Source: Paeniglutamicibacter psychrophenolicus
GTDB lineage: Bacteria > Actinomycetota > Actinomycetes > Actinomycetales > Micrococcaceae
DNA: 64,000 nt
NCBI RefSeq assembly: GCF_017876575.1
Contig: NZ_JAGIOE010000001.1
Location: forward strand, 2,542,001-2,606,000
Direction of reading: 5' to 3'
A program made the translations under genes and the position numbers. Positions within the stretch are counted from its first letter, which is position 1; each line of letters starts with the position of its first letter. The notes beneath the pieces are model-generated. The model made no database searches and had not been told where the DNA came from. It saw only the letters and a program-made list of their open reading frames with translations. Positions 9,594-19,533 of the stretch are shown here, one piece after another.

Positions 9594-9626
9594 GATGGGT
9601 GGACGCCACCAAAGCGTCCACCCATC
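9594..9626 (+). terminator. Hairpin terminator after ilvD
   Basis: A 13-bp perfect stem, GATGGGTGGACGC with its complement (9594-9606 and 9614-9626), has a 7-nt loop and begins 17 bases past the ilvD stop. Confidence 0.75.
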
Positions 9627-9701
9627 GGACAACAGTCTCAAATAGTGAGATTGTGGGTGTTGGTGTTTGACTCCGGATGCGGCGGCGACCAAACTGGATG
9701 C

Positions 9702-9740
9702 ATGCACAACCGCACCGTACTACTAGTTATCAAGCGCTGA
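9702..9740 (+). CDS. ilvBNC leader peptide (attenuation)
   Basis: This 12-codon frame encodes [12 protein letters not shown] and a TGA stop. Five consecutive codons specify Val-Leu-Leu-Val-Ile, the end products of the pathway, two of them the CTA codon that is rare in this GC-rich genome. It lies 157 bases upstream of ilvB and is followed at once by two hairpins, the last with a T-run. This is the arrangement of transcription attenuation in branched-chain amino-acid operons, as established for ilvBNC in corynebacteria: stalling on these codons when charged tRNAs are scarce should prevent the terminator. No clear Shine-Dalgarno sequence is visible. Confidence 0.85.
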   Translation: MHNRTVLLVIKR

Positions 9741-9748
9741 GCTTGAGT

Positions 9749-9819
9749 CCCTCCACAACCTGGAGGGCTTCGGTGACGCGCAAACCCCATTCGCCGCAAG
9801 GTGCCTTTGGGGTTTTTTT
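9749..9819 (+). promoter_or_regulatory. ilvBNC attenuator hairpins
   Basis: Hairpin A is CCCTCCA/TGGAGGG (9749-9755 with 9761-9767). The terminator hairpin is AAACCCCA/TGGGGTTT (9782-9789 with 9808-9815) ending in a run of seven T (9813-9819). They lie between the leader peptide and ilvB. Which strands pair when the ribosome stalls was not folded computationally. Confidence 0.8.
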
Positions 9820-9858
9820 ATGTGCAGGGTTAGAAGAGATAGAGAAGGATATATCCCC

Positions 9859-11736
9859 ATGAGTAACGGAACCACCGCCAGCCCCGGGCTGCCGGCTAAA
9901 CCCGCCAACCGCAGCAAGGATGCCACTGTCTCTTCCGTCGTGGAAGCGTCGAGCCTGGTCCAGGGCCCGAACAACATCATTGCTCCCACCGAGATGCTTG
10001 GCTCACAAGCCATTGTGCGCTCACTGGAAGAATTGGGCGTCAAGGACGTCTTCGGGTTGCCGGGCGGGGCCATCATGCCCACCTACGACTCGCTCATGGA
10101 TTCGACCAAGATCAACCACGTCTTGGTCCGCCACGAACAGGGCTCGGGCCACGCGGCCCAGGGCTACGCCATGGTCACCGGCGAGGTCGGCGTCTGCATC
10201 GCAACCTCCGGACCCGGCGCCACCAACCTGGTCACCTCCATTGCCGACGCGCACATGGACTCGGTCCCCATGGTTGCCATCACCGGCCAGGTGCACAGCG
10301 CCTTCATCGGTTCGGACGCCTTCCAGGAGGCGGACATCGTGGGCATCACCATGCCCATCACCAAGCACTCCTTCCTGGTCACCAAGGCCGAGGACATCCC
10401 AAGGATCCTGGCCTCGGCATTCCACATCGCATCCACGGGCCGTCCCGGCCCGGTGCTGGTGGACATCACCAAGGACGCCCAGCAGTCCAAGATGACGTTC
10501 TCCTGGCCGCCGAAGATCGATCTGCCCGGCTACAAGACCGTGGTGCGCGGGCACAACAAGCAGGTCCGCGAGGCGGCCAAGCTGATTGCCGCCTCTTCCC
10601 GCCCGGTCTTCTACGTCGGTGGCGGCGTCATCAAGGCGCACGCCGCGGCCGAGCTGAAGGAATTCGCCGAGCTGGTCGGCGCCCCGGTGGTCACCACCCT
10701 GCAGGCCCGCGGCGCATTCCCGGACAGCCACGAACTGCACGTGGGCATGCCCGGCATGCACGGCTCGGTCTCCGCGGTCACCGCGCTGCAGCAGTCGGAT
10801 TTGCTGATCACCCTCGGCGCCCGCTTCGATGACCGGGTCACCGGCGTGCTGCACACCTTCGCGCCCAACGCCAAGGTCATCCACGCGGACATCGACCCGG
10901 CGGAGATCTCCAAGAACCGCACCGCGGACATCCCGATCGTCGGTTCGGTCAAGGAAATCATCCCGGAGCTCACCGAGGCCTGCCGCACCCGCTTCACCGA
11001 GGGCGGCGCCCCGGACCTGTCGGCCTGGTGGAACACCATCGGCCGGCTGCGCGAGACCTACCCGATCGGCTTCACCCCGACCCAGGACGGTCTCTCGGCC
11101 CCGCAGCACGTGATCCAGCGGATCGGCGAGCTCACCGGCCCCGAGGCCGTGTACGTCGCGGGCGTGGGCCAGCACCAGATGTGGGCAGCGCAGTTCATCA
11201 AGTACGAGCGCCCCCAGTCCTGGCTGAACTCCGGCGGACTGGGCACCATGGGCTACTCGGTCCCGGCGGCCATGGGCGCGAAGGTCGGCAACCCCGACCG
11301 CGTGGTCTGGGCCATCGACGGCGACGGCTGCTTCCAGATGACCAACCAGGAACTGGCCACCTGCGTGATCAACAACATCCCGATCAAGGTCGCGATCATC
11401 AACAACTCCTCCCTGGGCATGGTCCGCCAGTGGCAGACCCTGTTCTACAACTCGCGCTACTCCAACACCGACCTGAACACCGGGGCCGGCACCGCGCGCG
11501 TCCCGGACTTCGTGAAGCTTGCCGACGCCTATGGTTGTGTTGGCTTGCGCTGCGAACGCGACGAGGACATCGACGCGACGATCCAGCAGGCCCTGGCCAT
11601 CAACGACCGCCCGGTCGTCATCGACTTCGTGGTCTCCCGCGACTCGATGGTCTGGCCGATGGTCCCCACCGGCGTGAGCAACGACCTGATCCAGATTGCT
11701 CGCGGCATGACGCCCGAGTGGGAAGAAGAGGACTAG
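9859..11736 (+). CDS. ilvB: Acetolactate synthase large subunit
   Basis: This 625-residue ThDP enzyme condenses two pyruvates, or pyruvate with 2-ketobutyrate, in the first common step of branched-chain amino-acid synthesis. The catalytic Glu is in [15 protein letters not shown], the central FAD-binding region is present, and the ThDP motif runs from [15 protein letters not shown] to [13 protein letters not shown]. The ATG at 9859 has GAAGGA upstream; an earlier in-frame ATG at 9820 lies inside the attenuator T-run and is rejected. It is the first gene of ilvBNC and 7 bases from ilvN. Confidence 0.96.
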   Translation: MSNGTTASPGLPAKPANRSKDATVSSVVEASSLVQGPNNIIAPTEMLGSQAIVRSLEELGVKDVFGLPGGAIMPTYDSLMDSTKINHVLVRHEQGSGHAAQGYAMVTGEVGVCIATSGPGATNLVTSIADAHMDSVPMVAITGQVHSAFIGSDAFQEADIVGITMPITKHSFLVTKAEDIPRILASAFHIASTGRPGPVLVDITKDAQQSKMTFSWPPKIDLPGYKTVVRGHNKQVREAAKLIAASSRPVFYVGGGVIKAHAAAELKEFAELVGAPVVTTLQARGAFPDSHELHVGMPGMHGSVSAVTALQQSDLLITLGARFDDRVTGVLHTFAPNAKVIHADIDPAEISKNRTADIPIVGSVKEIIPELTEACRTRFTEGGAPDLSAWWNTIGRLRETYPIGFTPTQDGLSAPQHVIQRIGELTGPEAVYVAGVGQHQMWAAQFIKYERPQSWLNSGGLGTMGYSVPAAMGAKVGNPDRVVWAIDGDGCFQMTNQELATCVINNIPIKVAIINNSSLGMVRQWQTLFYNSRYSNTDLNTGAGTARVPDFVKLADAYGCVGLRCERDEDIDATIQQALAINDRPVVIDFVVSRDSMVWPMVPTGVSNDLIQIARGMTPEWEEED

Positions 11737-11743
11737 AAATCCC

Positions 11744-12262
11744 ATGGCACGACACACTCTTTCCGTACTCGTCGAAGACGTCCCGGGCGTGCTGACGCGC
11801 GTGGCAAGCCTTTTTGCCCGCCGCGCCTTCAACATCCACTCGCTGGCCGTGGGCCCCACGGAGATCACCGGGATTTCCCGCATCACCGTGGTCGTCGACG
11901 CCGAGGGCGACCTGCTCGAGCAGGTCACCAAGCAGCTGAACAAACTCATCAACGTCATCAAGATCGTTGAATTGATGCCCGAGGCTTCGGTGCAGCGTGA
12001 CCATATCCTGGTCAAGGTGCGCGCCGATGCGGCCACCCGCCTGCAGGTCACCCAGGCCGCAGACCTCTTCCGTGCCTCCGTGGTGGACGTGTCAACCGAC
12101 TCGCTCATCATCGAGGCCACCGGCAACGCCGAGAAGATCCACGCGCTGCTGGCGGTGCTGGAGCCCTTCGGCATCCGCGAGATCGTCCAGGCGGGCACCC
12201 TTGCCGTCGGGCGCGGCTCCAAATCGATGTCGGACCGCGCCCTGCGCTCCGTCTCCGCCTAA
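11744..12262 (+). CDS. ilvN: Acetolactate synthase small (regulatory) subunit
   Basis: The 172-residue regulatory subunit has an N-terminal ACT domain (LSVLVEDVPGVLTRVASLF, then NIHSLAVGPTE) that binds valine for feedback inhibition, and the usual C-terminal domain that contacts IlvB. Its length matches the family. It starts 7 bases after ilvB and is followed 39 bases later by ilvC, consistent with one transcript. Confidence 0.95.
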   Translation: MARHTLSVLVEDVPGVLTRVASLFARRAFNIHSLAVGPTEITGISRITVVVDAEGDLLEQVTKQLNKLINVIKIVELMPEASVQRDHILVKVRADAATRLQVTQAADLFRASVVDVSTDSLIIEATGNAEKIHALLAVLEPFGIREIVQAGTLAVGRGSKSMSDRALRSVSA

Positions 12263-12283
12263 AACCCCCATTCTTCACACTGA

Positions 12284-13324
<1,041 letters not shown>

Positions 13325-13382
13325 GGCGAGCCGAACCCATTGGTGGCGGGGTCCCAAAGCCCCGGCTGACCGCATGACGATG

Positions 13383-13412
13383 CCCGTCCCGACGAAAGTC
13401 GGGGCGGGTTTT
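13383..13412 (+). terminator. Terminator of ilvBNC
   Basis: The stem CCCGTCCCGAC/GTCGGGGCGGG (13383-13393 and 13398-13408) has a GAAA tetraloop and is followed by TTTT, the textbook layout of an intrinsic terminator. Confidence 0.9.
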
Positions 13413-13483
13413 GTCGTTGGCACAGAAAATGGTGGTGGACAGAGACCAAGGTTAATGATCGTCTATGCGATCGTTGACTCTGT

Positions 13484-13507
13484 TTGTGATCATTATTGTG
13501 ACCATAA
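13484..13507 (+). promoter_or_regulatory. Tandem 12-bp repeat, operator candidate
   Basis: TTGTGATCATTA (13484-13495) is followed directly by TTGTGACCATAA (13496-13507), ending 7 bases before the ATG of the HTH gene. Two near-identical half-turn-spaced sites at this position fit autorepression by that protein; this is inferred. Confidence 0.45.
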
Positions 13508-13514
13508 TGTAGGC

Positions 13515-13838
13515 ATGGCACCTACACCGACCTCGCCCAAAACCCGCCGAACCGCCGCCACCATCGGTGACCAGTTGACCACGTGGCGGAAGCTGCAGGG
13601 GCTGACCGCGCAACAGGTTGCCGATCGCGCGCGGATCAGTCGAACGACCTTGCGCAAGATCGAGCACGGTTCCCTTGGTGTGGGGTTCGAGGCATTTTTG
13701 GATGTTGCACGCGCCCTGGGGCTCTCTCCCCAGCTGACCACCGCGTTCGACCCCTATGAGACCGACATGGGTCGTGCCCGCGCCGATGAAATGTTGCCGC
13801 AGCGGGTTCGGGGTCGGCAAGAGAAGCGAAAGCAATAG
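13515..13838 (+). CDS. HipB-like XRE transcriptional regulator (orphan)
   Basis: The 107-residue protein has one XRE-type helix-turn-helix at about residues 16-75 (GDQLTTWRKLQGLTAQQVAD, then SRTTLRKIEHGSLGVGFEAF) and a short basic tail. HipB and related antitoxin repressors look like this. In most genomes a hipA-type kinase toxin follows, but none is present downstream to 14218, so this is either an orphan or a stand-alone regulator. A tandem repeat just upstream may be its operator. The longer open frame overlapping ilvC is not credible. Confidence 0.75.
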   Translation: MAPTPTSPKTRRTAATIGDQLTTWRKLQGLTAQQVADRARISRTTLRKIEHGSLGVGFEAFLDVARALGLSPQLTTAFDPYETDMGRARADEMLPQRVRGRQEKRKQ

Positions 13839-14218
13839 TTACTGCCGAGAATATGGGCAGGAGCAATGAGCCGTTCGTCAACAGGCGTTCTTCTGCGACG
13901 TCTATCGCCGCTCCCGGCGACAAGGTCGGAGTCAGCCGCAACGGACGGGACGTTGCCAAATCCAGTGTCCGGTTGGTCAGGCTCCGAAAAGGGAGCACCG
14001 GAACCGGACTCCAGGGGAACCGCGTGGAAGCGCTCCTTCCCAGCTCTCCCGATTCGAACCGGTCGAGCAACGTGGCTGCAACCCGCATGACCCTTGAAAG
14101 GGCTACTGCTGGGGAGACGCCTCGCTATCGAATCGACGCGAGGGCCGTTTCTCAACCCGTCGTTTTTGGCCGTCAACGTGCCGGTATGTGGTGCGGCAAC
14201 GCGCCCCCGGTAGACTCA
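13839..14218. other. Intergenic region with no supported gene
   Basis: An open frame continuous with the HAD gene crosses this stretch but has no start with a ribosome-binding site and no recognisable sequence. A tRNA-like TTCGAA near 14050 lacks the rest of a cloverleaf. If a hipA partner once stood here, no trace is left. Confidence 0.5.
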
Positions 14219-14224
14219 GTGAGC

Positions 14225-15073
14225 ATGCACGCAAAGCCCCAAATGCCCACGAAAACCATCCACGCCGTCTTCCTCGATGTCGACGGCACCTATGCGGATT
14301 ACGGGCTGGTCCCGGAGGCCCATGCAAAAGCTGTTCGTGCGGCACGCGAAGCCGGGAACAAGGTATTGCTGTGCACCGGGCGTCCGGTCTCGATGCTCCC
14401 GGCACACATCCTCGAAGCCGGGTTCGACGGCTTGGTCGCGAGCGCGGGTGCCTACGTCGAGGTGGCCGGCGAGGTGCTCATGGATCGGCGGTTCCCCGCG
14501 GACCTGGCAACCCGGACGCTGGCGGCCCTTGATGCGCATGATGCCATCTACGTCTTGGAGTCCCAGGAATCCTTGCACGTATCCAAGGCCGCCGAGCAAA
14601 GGCTGCGGGAAATCATTGAGGATCATTTCAGTCAGACCCCGGACGGCCAGGGGACAGGCTCCGATGCCATCCTGGATGCCTTGACGGCAATTCCCGCCAA
14701 ACCGGCCTTTGCCAAGGTCTCGGTGTTCGAATCCCCGATCTCCGTGGGCGCCATGGCCCAGGAAATCGGTGAGGACATTGCGGTGGTCGAAAACTCCATC
14801 GCCTCGGAGGGGCGCCACTCCGGGGAGCTTTTCCAGCGAGGCATCAGCAAGGCCGACGGAGTCGCCGTGGCCATAGAACGCCTGGACATCAGCCAGGGGG
14901 ACACCATCGCATTTGGTGACGGGGAAAACGACCTGGAAATGATTGCCTATGCGGGGATCGGCGTTGCCATCGAGGGCTCGCATTCCGGTCTGCTGGCCCT
15001 GGCCGACCGCACCGCGCCGCCGCCGAGCCGAGACGGGATTGCCTCGGCTTTCGCGGAGCTTGGGCTTATTTGA
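14225..15073 (+). CDS. Cof-type HAD-IIB family phosphatase
   Basis: The 282-residue hydrolase has HAD motif I as FLDVDGTYADYG, motif II in LLCTGR, and motifs III/IV in SKADGVAVAIERL and GDGENDLEMIAYAG, with a type-IIB cap domain between. Such enzymes dephosphorylate small sugar or cofactor phosphates, but the substrate cannot be told from sequence. Possible starts are GTG 14219, ATG 14225 and ATG 14243; none has a strong ribosome-binding site. A hairpin terminator lies 18 bases past the stop. Confidence 0.85.
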   Translation: MHAKPQMPTKTIHAVFLDVDGTYADYGLVPEAHAKAVRAAREAGNKVLLCTGRPVSMLPAHILEAGFDGLVASAGAYVEVAGEVLMDRRFPADLATRTLAALDAHDAIYVLESQESLHVSKAAEQRLREIIEDHFSQTPDGQGTGSDAILDALTAIPAKPAFAKVSVFESPISVGAMAQEIGEDIAVVENSIASEGRHSGELFQRGISKADGVAVAIERLDISQGDTIAFGDGENDLEMIAYAGIGVAIEGSHSGLLALADRTAPPPSRDGIASAFAELGLI

Positions 15074-15091
15074 AATCGGACTGATGCCCAC

Positions 15092-15135
15092 AAGCCAAGG
15101 ATCGCCCGACCATCAGGTCGGGCGATCCTTGGCTT
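15092..15135. terminator. 20-bp stem bidirectional terminator
   Basis: A perfect 20-bp stem (15092-15111 with 15116-15135) and ATCA loop lies between convergent genes, the HAD phosphatase and the secreted phosphatase. Confidence 0.85.
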
Positions 15136-15232
15136 AATCGGTTATGTGGCTATTGCGGAATGCATTCATCGGTCCGATGGCTCCCACGAGTATGGGGTGA
15201 GTCGCTCGCCGGTGAATCGAGTCAAGTGGGTT

Positions 15233-17443
15233 CTACTTGGGACCGATGGCACACAGCGGGCGGTTGGAGTTGTTGCCGTTGTTGGAGTTACCGTTCGGGT
15301 TGCGCTTCTCGGCTCCCTTGCCGTTGTTGGTTCCGGCATTCTCGGAACGGTTCTCCAGGCACGCGTGGGTGGCTGGAGGTTCCATGCCTGCCTCGGTGAC
15401 CCACTTGGAGCCCTTGTCGGTCTTGGTGATGGTGAATTCGTCGTAGAGCGCGCCGACCGGCAGGTCGGTGGTGGCGTTGGCCGTCTTCTCGGCAATGTAT
15501 GAACGGTAGACCATCTTGTCCGCCGAGACGTCAATGACCTGGTAGGTGGTCACGCCGGCACCGCGCAGCACCTGGGTGGCGCCGTTGAGGGTCCAGACGT
15601 TCTTCTCGTCGGTTTCCAGGTTGTAGTGCTTGGCCCCTGAGTTGGCCACGGTGTAGACCGGTCCGGTGGTCAGTCCCTCGGTGTCCGTGGCATCCGCGTT
15701 GACGTAGCCGCGGGCATAGGTGTGGTCGTGGCCCATGAGGACCAGATCGATGTTGTGCTTTTCGAAGACCGGGACCCAGACCTCGCGCAGGATCGGCTCG
15801 TTGCGCCCGGCCGAGGTAGAGAAGACCGGCTGGTGGAAGGTGACGACGTTCCACTTGGATTCGCTGGTTTCCAGCACGTGGTCAAGCCAGGCGCCCTGGA
15901 ACTCGGTCCAGAGGCGGGCGACCTTGGTTGAGGGGCAGTCGGTTCCGGCGCAGGCCGGAAGGTTGTCCGGGGTCAGGAACGCGGTGTCGCGGGTGGCGTT
16001 GATGGTGATGAAGCGGGTGTCCTGGTAGTCGGTGAAGTACACGGTCTCGGCGGCGAACTCGGCCCAGTGGGCAAAGTAGGCGGCGTACTGGCGTGCAACC
16101 TCGGTGTCGCCCACGGCGAGCTCTGCCATGGCGCCGATGGTCTCGGTGTCCGGGTTGTTGTGTGGGTATTCGAAGTTGGCCTTCCAGGCGGCAAGCTTCT
16201 TGTCTCCGGAGTATTCGTGGTTGCCGGGGGCGGCCATGACGTTGGTGGTTGCCGCGGACTTGGCCATGCCTGAGAACCAATTGAGCCACTGGGTCTCGTT
16301 GCTGCCGGTGTCGATCAGGTCGCCGGCGTGGACCGAGCCGATGGAGTTCGGCGCCTTGGCCTCGGCCTGGCGCACGACCTCGGGCCAGGTTGAATCCAGG
16401 CCGATCTGTGCATCCCCGTAGTAGATGAACTGGAAGTCCTTGGACTTGGGATCGGCGGTGGAGAATTCGTGCCATTCGCTCCAACTGCCCTCAAGCCCTA
16501 CCCGGTAGCTGTAGGCGGTCGCGGGGGACAAGCCGTCAACCGTGGCCGAGTAGTGCGGCTTCGGGTTGTTGTTCACCGTGCCGGCCAGGTAGGCATCCAC
16601 GCTGCGGGTTTGGCCACCTGCGGCCGGGCGGATCTGCACCTGGCCGCTGGTCTGCGAGGCATCCCCGGCGAGCCAGGAGAAGGACTGGGAGGTTTCGGGC
16701 GTGGTGGTGGGTGTCAGGATGACGCGAGTGGGTGGTGCGGCAACGGTTTCGCCGACCCTGGCCAGGCGGATGGAGGGGACATCGAGGAAGATGTCCGAGC
16801 TGGTCTCGCGGTCCTGGTAGAGGGCAATGGCCACGGTGTTGGTGCCATCCACCAAAAGCTCGGGATCGGCATGGAAGGTGTTGGCCACCGGGTCGCCGTT
16901 GCTGGTGCCGGCGTACTCCTGGTTCTTGGTGCCGGTGGCGCGATCGTCAAGGAATCCGGCAACCTTGGTGCCGTTGATCCAGACGGCCAGGGCGTCGTCG
17001 TGGACGACGTCACCGATGATGTCGCCGACCTCCGCCGCGACGCCCTGACCGAGTTCGAAGGTGCTGCGGAAGAAGTAGGTGGGGATCGTTGGCGCGGCGG
17101 CGCCGTCCAGGTAGTGGTTGAGCAAGGTGGCCGGGGTGTGCGGGCCAACGGCCGAAAGCTTGCCGTTCTTGGCTCCAAAGCTTCCCTTGGCGCTCTTCCA
17201 CCCGGCATCATCGAATCCTGGGGTGGTCCAGGCGCGCATTGCGCCGGAGCCTGCCGCGGGGTCCGAACCGTCATCGAGGTACTGCCAGGTCGTGTCGGTC
17301 GTCGAGACGACCGGGTCGGTGGGAACCGCCGGAGCGGCAAAGGACGGCACGGGTGCGGCAAGCGCACCGCCGAGCACGGCGAGCAGCACGGCCGAGGCAA
17401 TGCCCCGCTTGTGCCGGCGCGCCGGAGTCTGGGTCTGGGTCAT
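15233..17443 (-). CDS. Secreted purple-acid-type metallophosphatase
   Basis: The protein is about 736 residues. A signal peptide (RRHKRG then a hydrophobic core and an Ala-rich cleavage site) is followed by a beta-sandwich region (about residues 40-220), a fibronectin-III-like purple-acid-phosphatase N-domain, and a calcineurin-type catalytic domain. The domain shows the five metal motifs: YYGDAQIG, HAGDLIDTG, PGNHEYSG, VTFHQPVFS and GHDHTYARG. It should hydrolyse phosphate esters outside the cell for phosphate supply. The ATG at 17443 is favoured by AAGGAA four bases upstream, against two earlier in-frame ATGs without sites. The Asn/Gly-rich C-terminus shows no LPXTG anchor. Confidence 0.85.
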   Translation of the reverse strand: MTQTQTPARRHKRGIASAVLLAVLGGALAAPVPSFAAPAVPTDPVVSTTDTTWQYLDDGSDPAAGSGAMRAWTTPGFDDAGWKSAKGSFGAKNGKLSAVGPHTPATLLNHYLDGAAAPTIPTYFFRSTFELGQGVAAEVGDIIGDVVHDDALAVWINGTKVAGFLDDRATGTKNQEYAGTSNGDPVANTFHADPELLVDGTNTVAIALYQDRETSSDIFLDVPSIRLARVGETVAAPPTRVILTPTTTPETSQSFSWLAGDASQTSGQVQIRPAAGGQTRSVDAYLAGTVNNNPKPHYSATVDGLSPATAYSYRVGLEGSWSEWHEFSTADPKSKDFQFIYYGDAQIGLDSTWPEVVRQAEAKAPNSIGSVHAGDLIDTGSNETQWLNWFSGMAKSAATTNVMAAPGNHEYSGDKKLAAWKANFEYPHNNPDTETIGAMAELAVGDTEVARQYAAYFAHWAEFAAETVYFTDYQDTRFITINATRDTAFLTPDNLPACAGTDCPSTKVARLWTEFQGAWLDHVLETSESKWNVVTFHQPVFSTSAGRNEPILREVWVPVFEKHNIDLVLMGHDHTYARGYVNADATDTEGLTTGPVYTVANSGAKHYNLETDEKNVWTLNGATQVLRGAGVTTYQVIDVSADKMVYRSYIAEKTANATTDLPVGALYDEFTITKTDKGSKWVTEAGMEPPATHACLENRSENAGTNNGKGAEKRNPNGNSNNGNNSNRPLCAIGPK

Positions 17444-17757
17444 GTTTTCCTTCATGTGGGGATGCGAGAGCCATGCGCGCCTGGGCAAGATCCGCCGTTG
17501 CGCAAGTGCTGCCGGTTACGGGCCCCGGGACAATGCCGGTGCACGCATGGAATCCCAACGTATCGATGGCGTATGTCGTTCTGTTCGCGTTCACATGGAC
17601 GGGCGGTAAACCCCGGGTGACTGGTGGTTCATGGCACCGGACAGCAATGGGCAGTCCGAGGGAAGGTTGATTCCAGTTGCTGTTCCCCTTCCGGGAATAT
17701 GGGCGGAAAATATCAACTAGATAGAGGTTGGATTGCAACGACGCTAAGGAGGCCATG
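17444..17757. other. Divergent intergenic region
   Basis: Promoters for the secreted phosphatase (minus) and the universal stress protein (plus) should be here. No gene and no clear Pho box were recognised. Confidence 0.4.
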
Positions 17758-18255
17758 ATGGACAAGGAAATGCCGGACGTCGGGGGAGTGGGCCCGATCG
17801 TCGTCGGGGTGCTGCCCAAGCAGCCCCGGCGCGTGGTGCTCGAGGCGAGAACGCTGGCGGAGGGTTTGGGGGCACCGTTGGTCTTTGCCTATGTGGAGAT
17901 CAACAGCTACCTGGTCGAATGGGAATTGAAGGAAGACATTCGCGGCAACTCCTTGCACCCCCAGGACATCGACGAGGACATGACCGAGGACGCACGGGAC
18001 ATCCTGCGGATCCTGGACAGCGCCATGGCCGGTTCGAAGATTTCCTGGTCTTTCCGCGTGCTGGCCGGGGACCCCGGCAAGGCGCTGGCGCGGCTGGGCA
18101 GTGAGCTGCATGCGCGCATGATCGTGGTTGGCACCCGGCACCAGGGCGTGGGCGCCCGGCTGTCGGAACTGCTCAACGGAACAACCGCCCACCGCGTGAT
18201 CGCCCACCAGAAGCTGCCGGTCGTGGTGATCCCGGTGCACCACGAGGCCCATTGA
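17758..18255 (+). CDS. Universal stress protein (UspA) family
   Basis: The single-domain USP has 165 residues. The ATP-binding signature is intact near the C-terminus: VVGTRHQGVGARLSELLNG followed by HRVIAHQKLPVVVIP. Such proteins bind ATP and support survival in stasis or stress. AAGGAGG lies five bases before the ATG at 17758; an ATG one codon earlier is too close. A hairpin terminator follows. Confidence 0.88.
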   Translation: MDKEMPDVGGVGPIVVGVLPKQPRRVVLEARTLAEGLGAPLVFAYVEINSYLVEWELKEDIRGNSLHPQDIDEDMTEDARDILRILDSAMAGSKISWSFRVLAGDPGKALARLGSELHARMIVVGTRHQGVGARLSELLNGTTAHRVIAHQKLPVVVIPVHHEAH

Positions 18256-18282
18256 TTCAACGGTCTATCGATTTGTCGGAGT

Positions 18283-18320
18283 GTTCGGGCCCGTGGCCAG
18301 GCTTGCCCTGGGGCCCGAAC
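18283..18320 (+). terminator. Hairpin terminator after usp gene
   Basis: GTTCGGGCCC (18283-18292) pairs with GGGCCCGAAC (18311-18320) around an 18-nt loop, 28 bases past the stop. Confidence 0.65.
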
Positions 18321-18351
18321 GCAACAAGGGCATTGCCTGGCCGCAACTTGC

Positions 18352-18369
18352 TAATGAGAATCATTCTTA
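18352..18369 (+). promoter_or_regulatory. Zur-like operator
   Basis: TAATGAGAATCATTCTTA is an imperfect palindrome closely resembling Zur/Fur-family boxes of the TGATAATCATTTTCA type. It ends 6 bases before the GTG start at 18376. The two genes downstream are the classic Zur targets COG0523 and alternative L36, which supports the call. Confidence 0.75.
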
Positions 18370-18375
18370 GTTATT

Positions 18376-19476
18376 GTGGCTGGTGTGACTCTCATACTTG
18401 TAACTTCGCTTGAAGCCCACGTCCGAGACAAGGCGCTGGACGCATTGGTGGCGACCAATCCGGAGGCAATGGTGGTTCGCCACGACTTGCTCGAGGGCGA
18501 ACGGGTGCTGCGCCGCGTGTCCCGCGGTGCGGTCGCAGTAGAACGCACCGAAATTGCGCTGGAGCATGGCTGCCTCACCTGCACCGTGAGGCTGGATGTG
18601 GTGCCCACGGTCACTCGAGTCCTCGACGCCGCGCCCAGGGACGTTTTCGTGGGACTGCCGCCAAGCGTGAACGCCGGCATGGTGCTGGAGATTCTCGGGC
18701 CGCAGTTGGCCCTGCGGAGGACAAACCTTGATTCGGTCTGTGTCGCGCTAGATCCGGCCGCGCTTGAGGACCAGATGTGGGACACCCGCACCCTCTGGCA
18801 GGCGGGGCTCAACAGCGTGCAAGACGATGACCGGACCGCTGGGGAATTCCTTGTCAAGGAAATCGCCTTCGCCGACACCGCACTGTTGCTCGAGGGGCTC
18901 TTTGCCCACCTCTTTGGGGCCGAGGCACCCGGCTGCCAATCCGGAGGCGAACTGTTCCATCGCGGAGCCCAGCTGCTCGGGGAGCTGGGGCCGCACCTGG
19001 CCGTGATCCACCCCGACGAAAAACATGCCTTCAAGGTCCATGAGCTGGATGCTGCTTGCCGGCGCTCGACACCCGGCAACGTCGATGCCCGCAGCACCGG
19101 CACTCCCAACGACGGCATGGCCGAGGACGGTCCGTTCGCAACAATTGAATTGCTGGCGGAGCGTCCATTGCACCCGGGGCGGCTCAAGGAGGCGCTGGGC
19201 TGGCTGGCCGAGGGATGTGTGTGGTTGCGTGGCACATTGTGGGTCGGCAATTCACCGGAAACCAAGGTGGTGCTTGGCGGTGCCGGCCCATTCGTTTGGC
19301 TCGAAAGCCAGGGGACTTGGGACGCAGAAACGGCTCGCACGCATATTGCGCTGACAAGCGACAGCAACGACGCCGTTTATTTGGCGGCCCTCCTTCTCTC
19401 CTGCGAGCTCACCGAAGCCGAAATCCTGGGGTCACCGGATTTCGAGGATGCCCTCCGACTCACCGACTTGGCCTGA
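18376..19476 (+). CDS. COG0523/CobW-like protein lacking a P-loop
   Basis: The 366-residue protein aligns in plan with COG0523 metal-chaperone GTPases: a cysteine motif after the first third (EHGCLTCTVRLDVVP) and the C-terminal CobW_C-like region (ERPLHPGRLKEALGWL, GTLWVGNSPE). The usual GxxGxGKT/S Walker A near the N-terminus is replaced by VTSLEAHVRDKAL, so GTP hydrolysis is doubtful. With a Zur-like box upstream and alternative L36 downstream, it belongs to the zinc-starvation response. Chaperone function is inferred. The GTG start lies almost on the operator. Confidence 0.8.
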   Translation: MAGVTLILVTSLEAHVRDKALDALVATNPEAMVVRHDLLEGERVLRRVSRGAVAVERTEIALEHGCLTCTVRLDVVPTVTRVLDAAPRDVFVGLPPSVNAGMVLEILGPQLALRRTNLDSVCVALDPAALEDQMWDTRTLWQAGLNSVQDDDRTAGEFLVKEIAFADTALLLEGLFAHLFGAEAPGCQSGGELFHRGAQLLGELGPHLAVIHPDEKHAFKVHELDAACRRSTPGNVDARSTGTPNDGMAEDGPFATIELLAERPLHPGRLKEALGWLAEGCVWLRGTLWVGNSPETKVVLGGAGPFVWLESQGTWDAETARTHIALTSDSNDAVYLAALLLSCELTEAEILGSPDFEDALRLTDLA

Positions 19477-19533
19477 AACCAAGGCGCTTGCCTTCAACAG
19501 ATTTTTGCTGGAACACCTACAAAAGGACAAAGA

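Noticed and set aside
7765-9621. Long minus-strand open frame (618 codons) opposite ilvD
   Set aside because: It mirrors the codon pattern of ilvD in GC-rich DNA and contains no recognisable protein sequence.
10021-12222. Minus-strand open frame of 733 codons opposite ilvB and ilvN
   Set aside because: It is a shadow of the real genes with low-complexity composition and no ribosome-binding site.
14040-14075. tRNA-like TTCGAA segment
   Set aside because: No acceptor stem, D-arm or anticodon arm can be drawn around it on either strand.
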